From: Desulfoluna spongiiphila
GTDB taxonomy: Bacteria > Desulfobacterota > Desulfobacteria > Desulfobacterales > Desulfolunaceae
NCBI RefSeq assembly: GCF_900101345.1
Contig: NZ_FMUX01000014.1
Span: forward strand, 105,747 to 169,746
Length of the DNA: 64,000 bases
Direction of reading: 5' to 3'
In this document: positions 48,983 to 59,300 of the stretch, in pieces
How positions within the stretch are numbered: position 1 is the first letter of the stretch
How the letters are laid out: each line of letters starts with the position of its first letter
The notes under the pieces: generated by a model
The model's database searches: none
What the model saw: only the letters and a program-made list of their open reading frames with translations
Told to the model about the DNA's origin: nothing
Made by a program: the position numbers and the translations under genes

Positions 48983-49906
48983 TTACGCCAGGCAGGTGCA
49001 CAGCTCCTTGAACAGGGTTTTATCAAAGGTCCCTTTGGTGACGACCTCGTGCTTGATGAGGTTCAGGGTATCAAAGGGGCTTTTTATTTTGCGGTAGGTT
49101 TTTTCCCGGTGGGTGAGGTTCTCGTAGCTGTCGATGAGGCCGATGAGCTGGGCTTCGAACCCGATGTGGGCGATGCCCCTGGGGTACCCGCTGCCGTCCA
49201 GGCGTTCGTGGTGCTCTAAAATGGCCCGTGAGATGGAAAAGTCAAAGGAGGCTGTCTCTTTGATGATGTCGTGGCCGATGGCGGAGTGGGCTTTGTACTC
49301 CTCGAACTCTTTGTCCGTGAGCTTGCGGTTGGTGATGACGATGTTGGGGTCCAGGCGGGTTTTTCCGATGTCGTGGAGAAGGGCGGCAAGGGCCAGCTGC
49401 CTGGCCTCGTCGGGGGAGAAGTTGCAGTGGGTACAGTAGAGCATGGTGATGGCCATGGTGTTGATGGAGTGATCCATGATGGACCGGTCCACCGTGGAGC
49501 TCTCGGCCAGCTGCTTGAGGATCTGGGAGTTTTTTCCGTACCCGTCAAAGACGATGTCGATGGTTTCGGGGAGCTGGGCAAGGGAGGTCTCCGACGGCTT
49601 GGACATGGCTTCCGAGACAATGTCGCAGAGGATGGACTTGACCTTGGTGAGTCCCCCCGGGGTGAGGCTCTGCCGCAGGTGGGTGTTGAAACTCTTCTGC
49701 AGCTCGGTGACGGCGGTCTGGCTGTCACGCTTGTGGATATAGGTCTGGGTGGGGCGGGTCCGGGCGTCTTCGGTGAAGTTGATTCGCTTGCCCTTGGGCT
49801 TGTACAGCACGAAGTCGCCGCTGTCTGCCTTGCAGTAGAGAGGCACGGAACAATAATAATGAACCTGGCTCTCCTTGACCTGAATAAAGTCCCCCATACC
49901 CCACAT
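48983..49906 (-). CDS. HD-GYP domain protein (c-di-GMP phosphodiesterase)
   Basis: A 307-aa protein. The N-terminal 100 residues are an uncharacterised beta-rich region (VPLYCKADSGDFVLYKPKGK). An HD-GYP domain then holds the metal site ALLHDIGKTRLD and the signature EHHERLDGSGYPRG, both intact, so hydrolysis of c-di-GMP to GMP is expected. The frame starts GTG-ATG; I use the ATG at 49906, with AAGG upstream. Convergent with mscS, with only 19 bp between the stop codons. Confidence 0.88.
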   Translation of the reverse strand: MWGMGDFIQVKESQVHYYCSVPLYCKADSGDFVLYKPKGKRINFTEDARTRPTQTYIHKRDSQTAVTELQKSFNTHLRQSLTPGGLTKVKSILCDIVSEAMSKPSETSLAQLPETIDIVFDGYGKNSQILKQLAESSTVDRSIMDHSINTMAITMLYCTHCNFSPDEARQLALAALLHDIGKTRLDPNIVITNRKLTDKEFEEYKAHSAIGHDIIKETASFDFSISRAILEHHERLDGSGYPRGIAHIGFEAQLIGLIDSYENLTHREKTYRKIKSPFDTLNLIKHEVVTKGTFDKTLFKELCTCLA

Positions 49907-50104
49907 CACGCCTTAGAAAGAAATAGCATCAGAAACAACACAAGGCGACCTCCCCCAGTGGGCCGCATGTTTTCTGGATGTTGATATCGGCTGCATGGGC
50001 AGGAACCTTTATGACTTCCCTTAAAAAAAGAGGGCGGAACGGCCGGCAGCGGGGGGCAGGGGGCACAACGATGGCCACCCGTGGGGTGGCCGTGTCGCGT
50101 TTTA

Positions 50105-50899
50105 TCAGGGGATCACAAGGTCGAGGCCGATGGGGCAATGGTCCGACCCGAAGGTGTCGTTGTCGATCCAGGCACCTTTGATCCAGCCGTTGTCCAGGAT
50201 GTCCCGGCTCACGTAAAAGTAGTCGATGCGCCACCCCGCATTGCTCTTTCTGGCGTTGAACCGGTAGGACCACCACGAGTACTTCTCCTCCTCCGGGTAG
50301 AGGTGGCGGAAGGTGTCCACGTAGCCCATGGAGAGGATACGATCGAGCCACTCCCGCTCAACGGGGAGGAACCCGGAGCGCTTGGCGTTGGCCTTGGGGT
50401 GCCTGAGGTCGATCTCGTTGTGGGCTGTGTTGACGTCACCGCAGATGACCACAGGCCGTCCCTTGTCCTTGAGGGCGTTGGCGTAGGCGAAAAACGCGTC
50501 ATAAAACCGGAGCTTGTAGTCCAGGCGCTCATCGCTCTGCTGGCCGTTGGGAAAATAGACGTTAAAGAGGGTGAACTTGTCGTACTCCAGTTCCAGGATC
50601 CGCCCTTCATCATCAAACTCAGGCATCCCGATGCCGTGGCGCACAGCGGCGGGGTCGGTTTTTGTCCAGGCTCCCACGCCGCTGTATCCTTTTTTTACGG
50701 TGGAGAACGACCAGTGGGCCTTTGAGTCGTTAACGGCCGTCATCTCCGGGGTGAGCTGGGGTTCCTGGAGTTTGGTCTCCTGGACCATGAGCACATCGGC
50801 CCCGAGTCTCTCCATGGACTCCAGAAAATCTTTTTTCCACACGGCCCTGAGGCCGTTGACATTCCATGATACCAGTCGCACTTCCTCTGCTCCCATCAT
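50105..50899 (-). CDS. xth: Exodeoxyribonuclease III
   Basis: A 264-aa AP endonuclease/exonuclease of the XthA/ExoA type. It has VSWNVNGLRA, the metal-binding Glu in VQETKLQ, the catalytic Tyr in NVYFPNGQQ, CGDVNTAHNEIDL, and the C-terminal GWRIDYFYVS and GSDHCPI (catalytic His). It acts in base-excision repair. AAAGGAAG precedes tandem ATGs (50899 and 50896). Confidence 0.94.
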   Translation of the reverse strand: MMGAEEVRLVSWNVNGLRAVWKKDFLESMERLGADVLMVQETKLQEPQLTPEMTAVNDSKAHWSFSTVKKGYSGVGAWTKTDPAAVRHGIGMPEFDDEGRILELEYDKFTLFNVYFPNGQQSDERLDYKLRFYDAFFAYANALKDKGRPVVICGDVNTAHNEIDLRHPKANAKRSGFLPVEREWLDRILSMGYVDTFRHLYPEEEKYSWWSYRFNARKSNAGWRIDYFYVSRDILDNGWIKGAWIDNDTFGSDHCPIGLDLVIP

Positions 50900-50978
50900 C
50901 TTCCTTTCGCAACTCAGTCATCGGTTGACGGCGGCCCCTCGACTATAACGGGCCGCCGGTTGAGGGCAAGGTGCCGTT

Positions 50979-51479
50979 TCAGGCCAGGGCGGCCAGGATA
51001 TCTTCGTAGGGGGGTTCTTCCTTCAGGTCCTTTGCAAAGGATGAATAGAGGACCGTTCCCTCTTCGTCAAGGACCACAACGGCCCGGGCAAGGAGCCCCT
51101 GCAGGGGGCCTTCGGCAATACGGACGCCGTAGGCATCCCCGAAGCCCCGGGTGCGAAGCTCCGAGACCGGGATGACCCCGTCGATGCCTTCGGTTTCGCA
51201 GAACCGCTTGTGGGCAAAGGGGAGGTCGGCGGAGACACTCAGGACCTGGGTGTTGGTCAGGGAGGCGGCCACCTGGTTGAATCGTCGCACCGACGCGGAG
51301 CAAACCGGGGTGTCGATGCTGGGGAAGATATTCAGGACAATCCGCTTGCCCGCCAGGTCTGGCAGGCTCACATCCGAGAGGTCGGTCTTGGTGAGGGTGA
51401 ACCCCGGCGCTTTGGAACCGACATCGGGAAGGTTGCCTGTGGTGTTGGCGGGGGTGCCGCCTATCATGATCTCTGCCAT
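50979..51479 (-). CDS. tpx: Thiol peroxidase (atypical 2-Cys peroxiredoxin)
   Basis: A 166-aa Tpx. Peroxidatic Cys60 lies in FPSIDTPVCSASVRRFN, and the resolving Cys in FAHKRFCETEGI is 34 residues later, the Tpx spacing. It reduces H2O2 and alkyl peroxides using thioredoxin. AAGGAG precedes ATG 51479. It protects an anaerobe on oxygen exposure. Confidence 0.95.
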   Translation of the reverse strand: MAEIMIGGTPANTTGNLPDVGSKAPGFTLTKTDLSDVSLPDLAGKRIVLNIFPSIDTPVCSASVRRFNQVAASLTNTQVLSVSADLPFAHKRFCETEGIDGVIPVSELRTRGFGDAYGVRIAEGPLQGLLARAVVVLDEEGTVLYSSFAKDLKEEPPYEDILAALA

Positions 51480-51827
51480 TCTCTGTCTCCTTGGGGGTTG
51501 GGGCGTTGTGATGCCGATAGCAGGACAATTCGTGTGTTGGAATGATTCAATACAAGATGTATGCCGAAGTCGCGAAGCCCATATGGAAAGATAAAAAATG
51601 AAGGGATTCTCTTGATTTAGGGGATTATACCAGCTCTTCGGCTTTCAGGGCAAGGGGGAGGAACAATCGATTCGTGAGACGGATATGCATCAGGGTGTCT
51701 CCCCAAGGGCCGATGACATTCCGATGTTTCCTTTTAAGGGATCGCGATGATACAATGGCCCATCCATCCAACATGCATCCCTTTTTTTCCAGAGCCTTGA
51801 CACAGGCCCATGACAGAGGAGGCGCCC
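51480..51827. other. Divergent intergenic region between tpx and gcvT-glyA fusion
   Basis: 348 bp. The ribosome-binding site GAGGAGG lies at the right end. I looked for a glycine riboswitch upstream of the glycine-cleavage-type gene and saw no recognisable tandem aptamer. Confidence 0.4.
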
Positions 51828-54476
51828 ATGACGGAACTTCATCGCACGCCGTTTTTTTCCTGCCACCGGCAGGCCGGAGCCCGGCTTGTCGCCTTCGGGG
51901 GCTGGGAGATGCCCCTTGAGTACCCCCCAGGCATCGTGGCTGAGCACCTGGCCACGCGAAAAGGGGCCGGTCTCTTCGATGTCTCCCACATGGGACGGTT
52001 TGTCATCGGCGGAGACGATGCCTTACGCTTTCTCCAGCATGTCCTCACCAACAACGCCGCCGCCCTTTCCGTGGGGGAAGCCCAGTACACCATGATCCCC
52101 ACCCCAGGGGGCGGGGCCGTGGACGATGCCTACCTCTACCGGTTTGAACAGGACTCCTATCTTTTGGTGGTCAACGCCGCAAACCGAACCAGGGACTGGC
52201 ATCATTTCCAGACCCACCTGGAGCCGTTTCGGGATGTTTCCCTGCATGACGCCACCTTTGACCGGGCCATGCTGAGCCTCCAGGGGCCCTCCTCCAAAAC
52301 CCTTCTTACCGGCCTGCTGGAAGAGGGCGACGTGCCCGAGCCCATGCGAAACGCCCTTTCCGAGGTGACGCTAAAGGGGGTGCCCGTCCAGCTTGCCCGC
52401 ACAGGGTATACGGGCGAGCCCCTGTGCTTTGAGCTTTTCTGCGACACGGCCCATGCCGAGACCCTCTGGACGATGCTCCTGGAGGCGGGGGCCGAACCCG
52501 TTGGCCTGGGGGCGCGGGACACCCTGCGCCTGGAAGCGGGCCTGCCCCTGTACGGCCACGAGCTGGGACCGGACCCCGACGGGGGAGAGATTCCCGTGTT
52601 TGCCTGTCCCCTGGCCCGGTTTGCCGTGAGCCTGAGCCCCCTTAAGGGAGATTTTGTGGGGCGGGAAGCCCTGACGCGTCAACAGCAGGCGTTTTCCCGC
52701 ATCGTGGCAGGTGATACGTCCCTTCAGGGCGATCTGCCCCGCATGGCACAGCCCCTGGCCCTTACGGGAAAGGGCATCGCACGCCAGGGCTGCCGGGTCT
52801 TCAGGCGCGGTGCCCCTGTGGGCTATGTGAGCAGCGGGACCATGGTTCCCTACTGGGTGATGGACGGCGAGGGGATCCGCACGCGTTTTACCGGGGAGAA
52901 GGGCCGACGGGCCATCTGCATCGCCATGGTGGACAGCGACCTGCGGGAGGGGGCGGCCCTTGAGGTGGAGATCCGGGGCAAGAGGATCGATGCCGTCCTC
53001 GTGCCTTGCCACATGCGAAGCGATGCCCCGCCATACGCCCGGCCCATCGCGCCGGATACGCTCAAGGGGGACGACGCACAGGATGACGTGGGCGAGGCGC
53101 CCCGGAAGATCCGGGCCTTGATGGCAGAGGCCGCGGACAACACCGACTGGCGTCAGGGGGCCTGCATCAACCTGATCCCCTCGGAGCAGTCGGTCTCTCC
53201 CATGGTCAAGCTCCTCTCCGTCATGGACCCGGCAGGACGCTACGCTGAACATAAAAAAGTGGCCGCTCTAAAAGATGCGGAGGTCTTTTATTACCAGGGC
53301 ACCGACTTCATCGCCCGGGTGGAGGCGCAGCTCGAAGGGGAGATGCGGGCCTTCATGGGATGCTCCCAGGCGGAAACCCGGGTGATCTCCGGGCAGATGG
53401 CCAACACCGCGGTCTTCAGCGCCATGGTGGATCACCTTAATCGCGCGGATCGCAAAGCCGAGCCGCGCCGCATGCGCCGGGTCATGAATCATCATATCAT
53501 CAAAGGGGGCCACCTGAGCGCCCAGCCCATGGGGGCCTTAAGGGATTTTATCGCCCGGGACCCCCGAACCGAAAAGCCGGCGGTGGTCCATTTTCCCGTT
53601 CTTGCCGACAACCCCTACAAGGTGGATGTGGATGCCTGCAGGTGGCTTCTGGAAACCGAAAAGCCGGAGCTGATTATTTTCGGCAAGAGCATGGTCCTCC
53701 ACAAAGAGCCGGTGCGTGAGATTCGGGCCATGGTGGACGAGCTGGGCCTTGACGCCGTTCTCATGTACGACATGGCCCACGTCCTGGGCCTTGTGGGCCC
53801 CTGGTTCCAGGAGCCCTTTGCCGAAGGGGCCGATCTTGTCACCGGCTCCACCCACAAAACTTTTTTCGGCCCCCAGCGCGGGGTGATCACTGCCGACATG
53901 GCCGAAGACGATCCGCGGTTCTCCCTGTGGGAGGCCATCACCCGGCGCACTTTTCCGGGTAGCGTGAGCAACCACCACCTGGGAACTCTCCTCGGCCTCT
54001 GCGCTGCAGCCATGGAGATGAACGCCTTTAAACAGACCTACCAGAAAAAGGTGTTGGAAAATGCCCGGTCTTTTGCCCGGGCTCTTGCCGATTGCGGCCT
54101 GGAGGTGGCCGGAGACCCGGCCGCGGGCTACACCGAGACCCACCAGGTGATCATCAAGGTGGGCTACGCCAAAGGCCCGGAAGCTGCCCGGCACCTGGAA
54201 GAGAACAACATCCTGGTGAACTACCAGGCCGCCCCGGAAGAGGAGGGGTTTACCGCCTCCGGCGCCCTGCGCACCGGGGTCCAGGAGATGACCCGCTTCG
54301 GAATGGAAAAAGAGGACTTTTCCGCCCTGGCCGAGCTCATGGCAGATGTTCTCATCAACGGGAAGAACGTCAGGGACGAGGTGGCGGCCTTCAGGGGCCG
54401 GTTCAGGCAGATGCGCTACTGCTTCAGACATGAGGAGTTCGACGGCCTCCTGGAGCGGTTGCATCAATTGATCTGA
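51828..54476 (+). CDS. Fusion protein: GcvT aminomethyltransferase + serine hydroxymethyltransferase-like domain
   Basis: An 882-aa fusion. Residues 1-375 are a glycine-cleavage T-protein: AFGGWEMPLEYP, FDVSHMGRF, GGGAVDDAYLYRF with the folate-site Asp, and GYTGEPLCFELF. A linker of about 45 residues leads to an SHMT-like PLP domain (about 425-880): NLIPSEQSVSPMVK, DMAHVLGLVG and Lys677 in GSTHKTFFGPQRG. T-protein releases 5,10-methylene-THF and SHMT uses it to make serine, so the fusion could couple glycine breakdown to serine synthesis. The SHMT half is divergent from GlyA. An ATG at 51810 exists, but GAGGAGG favours 51828. No gcvH or gcvP is nearby. Confidence 0.85.
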   Translation: MTELHRTPFFSCHRQAGARLVAFGGWEMPLEYPPGIVAEHLATRKGAGLFDVSHMGRFVIGGDDALRFLQHVLTNNAAALSVGEAQYTMIPTPGGGAVDDAYLYRFEQDSYLLVVNAANRTRDWHHFQTHLEPFRDVSLHDATFDRAMLSLQGPSSKTLLTGLLEEGDVPEPMRNALSEVTLKGVPVQLARTGYTGEPLCFELFCDTAHAETLWTMLLEAGAEPVGLGARDTLRLEAGLPLYGHELGPDPDGGEIPVFACPLARFAVSLSPLKGDFVGREALTRQQQAFSRIVAGDTSLQGDLPRMAQPLALTGKGIARQGCRVFRRGAPVGYVSSGTMVPYWVMDGEGIRTRFTGEKGRRAICIAMVDSDLREGAALEVEIRGKRIDAVLVPCHMRSDAPPYARPIAPDTLKGDDAQDDVGEAPRKIRALMAEAADNTDWRQGACINLIPSEQSVSPMVKLLSVMDPAGRYAEHKKVAALKDAEVFYYQGTDFIARVEAQLEGEMRAFMGCSQAETRVISGQMANTAVFSAMVDHLNRADRKAEPRRMRRVMNHHIIKGGHLSAQPMGALRDFIARDPRTEKPAVVHFPVLADNPYKVDVDACRWLLETEKPELIIFGKSMVLHKEPVREIRAMVDELGLDAVLMYDMAHVLGLVGPWFQEPFAEGADLVTGSTHKTFFGPQRGVITADMAEDDPRFSLWEAITRRTFPGSVSNHHLGTLLGLCAAAMEMNAFKQTYQKKVLENARSFARALADCGLEVAGDPAAGYTETHQVIIKVGYAKGPEAARHLEENNILVNYQAAPEEEGFTASGALRTGVQEMTRFGMEKEDFSALAELMADVLINGKNVRDEVAAFRGRFRQMRYCFRHEEFDGLLERLHQLI

Positions 54477-54532
54477 GTCTCAGGTGATGCGCCCTGCCTC
54501 AGGAGGTCGACAGGTTAAAAATGCCTCCGGCG

Positions 54533-54716
54533 GCCCTGCCGGGGGCCAAACTTTTGAAAAGTTTGATAAACAGGTTTTGCTCAATTTAACAGAAACCTTC
54601 GCGGAAGCCCTCACCCTGAGGAACGAAGGGGGAGGGCTTTCGCAACCTGGGGTATAGGGGATCATCCCCTGGCCGCCGGAGGCAGGTTTTCCCTGCCCAC
54701 TTTAACCATAGAAGGC
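54533..54716 (+). repeat. Type I hairpin repeat with rewritten central stem, plus distal box
   Basis: Termini at 54533 and 54672-54683. The central arms are GCGGAAGCCCTCACCC and GGGGGAGGGCTTTCGC around TGAGGAACGAA: a different sequence from other copies, still paired. The terminal hairpin is replaced by GGGGATCATCCCC. The box CTTTAACCATAGAAGGC is at 54700-54716. Confidence 0.88.
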
Positions 54717-54731
54717 AGCCCGGTTAAAGAT

Positions 54732-54982
54732 GCCTCCGGCGGCCCTGACGGGGGCCAAACTTTTGTCTGATCTTATAACGACGGGTTTAATAAACAGGTT
54801 TTAAAAACAGACTCGGTTTAATCTGAACCAATGGCGAATGTGATTTTCCCTGAGGAACGAAGGGGAAAGCGCATTCGCAACCTGCTTTCAAGGTGGCACA
54901 CCTTGCCGCCGGAGGCATCTTTTGGGTTTTTCTCTAAGCCCTCTGTGACTCTGTGGTTCACCGGTCTTTAACTATAGAAGGC
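54732..54982 (+). repeat. Type I hairpin repeat with distal box (tandem with preceding copy)
   Basis: Termini at 54732 and 54905-54916, flanked by AAAGAT on the left and ATCTTT on the right, which extends the inverted repeat to 18 bp. Loop TGAGGAACGAA, hairpin CAAGGTGGCACACCTTG, spacer AAGCCCTCTGTG, box CTTTAACTATAGAAGGC at 54966-54982. The left terminus is 15 bp past the previous copy's box. Confidence 0.9.
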
Positions 54983-55284
54983 AAAAATGTACACGCCATC
55001 ATCTAAGGCTGGATCGTTAGGTTTCGAGGGGAAGCTGCCCGGGGTTGAAAGTTTCATGTCTCCGCTCCATGGGGTGCTTGATTGTGGATGGGCTGCTTTT
55101 TCAGGTGGTTGGTTTTCTTGACAACGCGCGGTGTGTGGCGTATCTAATGGTTTAACCATTTAACCCCCTGCGCCCGTTGCCTCGCCTTCCAGGGGCTGTC
55201 ATCGCCCTGGAGCAAAGAGCTGGACGGGCGCTGTTTTGTTGACCCGCGAACCGATTTCCGGCCAGGGAGCCGCTAAAAATATAT

Positions 55285-56019
55285 ATGTTTGAGAAAGCAA
55301 AGCAGAGTCGCATTTTCCAGGACGTGGTGGATCAGATCCAGGAAGCCATCCTTGACGGGCGCATCAAGCCCGGTGAGAAGCTGCCCTCCGAGCGGGAGCT
55401 TAAAGAGACCTTCAACATCAGCCGGGGCACCCTGAGAGAAGCCCTGCGCGTCCTGGAGCAGAAAGGGCTCATTGAGATTCGCCTGGGCGTCCATGGCGGC
55501 GCCATCGTCAAGCAGGCATCCACCGAGCCCATGCTGGAGAGCCTTTCGCTCATGGTGCGCCGAAAAGAGATCCCCTTTGAAAACCTGCAGGAGTTTCGAA
55601 GCTCGGTGGAGGCCGACATCGCCTCATTGGCCGCCCAGCGCCGCACCGACGAGGACCTGGCCTCCCTTGCCGGGATCCTCGAAGAGACCCGGGTCCATCT
55701 GGAGGATCACTACGACTGGGACGCCTTCATCGCCGCCGACGGCAGGTTCCACCAGGAGCTGGCCCGCATCGCCCGCAACCGGCTCTTCTCCCTGGTCCAG
55801 AAGGCCGTCCACGAAAACATCCATGAGTACTACGAGGCCTATCTGGCGCGGAAAAAAGAGATCCTCGATGAGAACCACCAGGACCTCGTCGATCTCTTTC
55901 ACGCCGTCAAAGACGGCAACGGCGTCCGCGCCGCCGCCCTCATGAGCAGTCACGTGGTCAAATTCGATCGCCACATGACAAGGCTCGCGAATACTCCCAC
56001 TCCTCGTACCTCGGGGTGA
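55285..56019 (+). CDS. GntR-family transcriptional regulator, FadR subfamily
   Basis: A 244-aa regulator. An N-terminal winged helix (DGRIKPGEKLPSERELKETFNISRGTLREALRVLEQKGLIE spans about 26-66) is followed by an FCD ligand domain (about 90-230) with Asp/His metal positions in DGRFHQELARIA, AVHENIHEYY and LMSSHVVKFDRH. FCD regulators usually respond to organic acids or amino-acid products. It lies 308 bp upstream of putA on the same strand and may control it (inference from position). The ATG at 55285 has no close ribosome-binding site; GGGAG is 16 nt away, so the start or its efficiency is uncertain. Confidence 0.88.
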   Translation: MFEKAKQSRIFQDVVDQIQEAILDGRIKPGEKLPSERELKETFNISRGTLREALRVLEQKGLIEIRLGVHGGAIVKQASTEPMLESLSLMVRRKEIPFENLQEFRSSVEADIASLAAQRRTDEDLASLAGILEETRVHLEDHYDWDAFIAADGRFHQELARIARNRLFSLVQKAVHENIHEYYEAYLARKKEILDENHQDLVDLFHAVKDGNGVRAAALMSSHVVKFDRHMTRLANTPTPRTSG

Positions 56020-56046
56020 TCGCATTCGCTTACGGGCTGCGCCCGT

Positions 56047-56175
56047 CAAGGTGGGGGCACCTTGAAACCCTATGGCGAATGCATGGAGGCAGTCATGATG
56101 CAATCGCTCTCGGGGCATTCGCGTGATGTGTTCCATGTGGTAACCGGTTTTGCCGGAGAGGCCCGTTTCATTTTT
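56047..56175 (-). repeat. Type II hairpin repeat, reverse orientation, right terminus lost
   Basis: On the minus strand: ATGAAACGGG, CCACATGG, GCGAATGCCCCGAGAGCG, then GCATTCGCCATAGGGTTTC and CAAGGTGCCCCCACCTTG. Closely matches 28321-28458. It directly follows the GntR gene. Confidence 0.75.
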
Positions 56176-56230
56176 CAGGAAAGACGATGAAGGGCATTGG
56201 GGATTCGCTTGGGTTTAATCGGAACAACTC

Positions 56231-56292
56231 CGGCCAGGGGACTGCCCCCTGGCCGCCGAAGGTTTTTATTATGCATGTTAACCATAAAAGAT
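56231..56292 (+). repeat. Right-arm remnant with new terminal hairpin, upstream of putA
   Basis: GGCCAGGGG / CCCCTGGCC hairpin, then GCCGCCGAAGG, a T-run, and GTTAACCATAAAAGAT, a diverged distal box. It ends about 36 bp before the putA start. Confidence 0.6.
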
Positions 56293-56327
56293 AGATTGTG
56301 ATTTATATGACATAGGAAGGAAGGCTC

Positions 56328-59300
56328 ATGGAAAAGCAGACAGAAGCGAGACTGGTTCAAGAGGCGGTGGCGTTGGCCGAGCAGTGGCAGACCCGCGCCA
56401 ACGAGTTGTTGACCCCGGATGAGAAGAAGATCCAGAAGATGATGAAGCGGCTTCTCACCCACCCCATGGACAAGGTGATCCTCACGCGTATGATCGACGA
56501 GAGTTTTCGGTCGAGCCTGACTCCCAAGGTGGCGGACCGGGTCTACACCCTCCTGAAGGAGAAGGGGATTCCCAAGTTCATGGGGCCCCTTGAAAAGTCG
56601 CTGATGATGCTTTTCATGGGGGTGGGGCGTCACCTCCCCTGGCTTGCCGTGCCCCAGATGGTGGAGCAGATCCGAAAGCAGAGCAGCCGGGCCGTGGTTC
56701 CCGGTGAGGAAGAGCCCTTCAAGGCGCACCTTGCCATGCGCAAAGAGGAAGGGGTGCGCATGAACATCAACCACATCGGCGAGGCCGTGCTGGGGGAAGA
56801 GGAAGCCGCCCATCGGCTGGAGGCCTACGTGCGGGATCTCTCCAGCCCGGACATCGAATACATTTCGGTGAAAATTTCCACCATCTACTCCCAGATCTCC
56901 TCGTTGGCCATGGACGACACCGTGGCCGAGCTGAAAAAACGCCTCACTGTGCTTTTTACCACGGCCGAGAACCACACCTACACCCGCAAAGACGGCACCA
57001 CGGTGAAAAAGTTCGTGAACCTGGATATGGAGGAGTACCGGGACTTGGAGCTCACGGCCCGGGCCTTCATGGAGACCCTGGAGCAGGAAGAGCTGAAAAA
57101 CCACGCCGCGGGCATCGTGCTCCAGGCTTACCTGCCGGACTCCTGGGCCATGCAGCGCAGGCTCACCGAGTGGGCCAAAGAGCGCGTGGCAGCCGGCGGG
57201 GCCCCCATCAAGCTGCGTATCGTCAAGGGCGCCAACATGGAGATGGAGCAGGTGGAGTCGGCCCTTCACAACTGGCCCCTGGCCCCCTTTGACAACAAGC
57301 CCTTCGTGGACGCCAACTACAAGCGCATGGCCGAGTACGCCATGGAGCCCGAGAACATAAAGGCCGTGCGCCTGGGTATCGCCTCCCACAACCTCTTCGA
57401 ACTTGCCTTTGCCTATGCCATGGCCAAGGAGAACCAGGTCACCGAGTACTTCGGCTTCGAGATGCTCGAAGGCATGGCCGACCATGTGCGCCGGGCCATT
57501 TTGGAGACCACAGGGGATGTGCTCCTCTACGCGCCGGTGGCTGGGAAAGAGCAGTTCATCAACGCCATCGCCTACCTGATCCGCCGCCTGGACGAGAACA
57601 CGGCACCTGAGAATTTCCTGCGGTATGCCAACGACCTGAAGCCCGGCTCCAGGGAGTGGACGTTTCTTGAAAAGGGATTCAAGGCCTCCCTTGAACTGCG
57701 GGAGACGGCATCCAAAACCTCCAACCGCGTCCAGGACCGCAGCACGGAATCCTGGGATGGGTTTGACGGGGGAAGCCATGCCACGGGCCGGTTTGTCAAC
57801 GAGGCAGACACCGACTGGGCCCTTTCCGGAAACCGGGCCTGGGCCGAAGGCATCCGGGACGCCTGGATGCCCACCGCGGACAAAGCCCCCCACGAGGTTC
57901 CCGTGGTGGTGGCGGGCGAAGAGCGTTTTGACGGCAAGAAAATCCGGGAAGGCGTCGACCCTTCCCAGTTCAGCGGCAAGAAAAAGGAGAACATCGTCAG
58001 TGCCCGCTACGCCCTGGCCGATGATGCCGATGCAGAAGAGGCCTTGGAGACGGCTGTTACCGACCCCGACGGGTGGCGGTCCCTGGGCTGGGAAGGACGT
58101 CATGAGGTCCTCTGCCGGGTGGCCGTGGAGATCCGCAAGGCCCGCGGTGATCTCATGGGCGCGGCAGCAGCGGCCACGGGCAAGCTCATCACCGAGGCGG
58201 ACGTGGAGGTCTCCGAGGCCATCGATTTTGTGGAGTTCTACCCCTTGAGCGCCCGCAAGCTCGCCGGTCTGGAGGGCGTTACCGCAACGGGCAAGGGCGT
58301 GGGCCTTGTCATCTCTCCCTGGAACTTTCCCATCGCCATTCCCTGCGGCGGCATCTCCGCTTCCCTTGCCGCCGGCAACACGGTGATCTTCAAGCCCGCC
58401 TCCGACGCGGTGCTGCCCGCCTGGATTCTCTGCAACTGCTTCTGGCGCGCCGGGGTATCCAAAAAGGTGCTGCAGTTTATGCCCTGTTCCGGGGCCACCA
58501 CCGGCCAGAAGCTGGCCACGGACGATCGGGTGGATTACGTGATCCTTACCGGCGGTACAGACACCGGCCTGGCCCTTCTCAAGGCAAAACCCACCCTGGC
58601 CCTCTCCGCCGAGACCGGGGGCAAGAACGCCACCATCGTTACCTCCATGTCCGACAGGGACCAGGCCATCAAGAACGTCATCCATTCGGCCTTCGGCAAC
58701 ACCGGCCAGAAGTGCTCGGCCACCTCCCTGCTGATCCTGGAAAAGGACGTGTACGAAGACGCCCAGTTCCGCCAGCAGCTGGTGGATGCGGCCCGGAGCT
58801 GGTACGTGGGGTCGGCCTGGGAGTACAAGAACAGCATGGGAACCCTGGTGAACCCGCCCTCAGGGGACCTGAAGCGGGGCCTCACCGAGCTGGAGCCCGG
58901 GGAGGAGTGGGCGCTGAAACCCGCCCAGGTGGGGGACAATCCCTACCTTTGGAGCCCGGGCGTCAAGTACAACGTCAAGCCCGGCAGCTACACCCACATG
59001 ACCGAATTTTTCGGGCCCGTGCTGGGGGTCATGAAGGCCGACAACCTGGAACACGCCATCAGCCTGGTGAACCAGACCGGTTTCGGCCTCACCTCGGGCA
59101 TTGAGAGCCTGGACGACCGAGAGCAGGCCCTCTGGAAAAACAGCATCAAGGCCGGGAACCTCTACATCAATCGAGGCACCACCGGAGCCATCGTCCTGCG
59201 CCAGCCCTTCGGGGGCATGGGCAAGTCCGCCATCGGTTCCGGCATCAAGGCAGGCAGCCCCAACTACGTCAGTCAGTTCATGGCCCTGGAAGAGACCCCG

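Noticed and set aside
51480..51827. Glycine riboswitch upstream of the GcvT-SHMT gene
   Set aside because: No conserved tandem aptamer cores could be recognised.
56175..58685. 836-codon minus-strand open frame opposite putA
   Set aside because: Antisense shadow caused by GC-rich third positions; putA has complete catalytic motifs.
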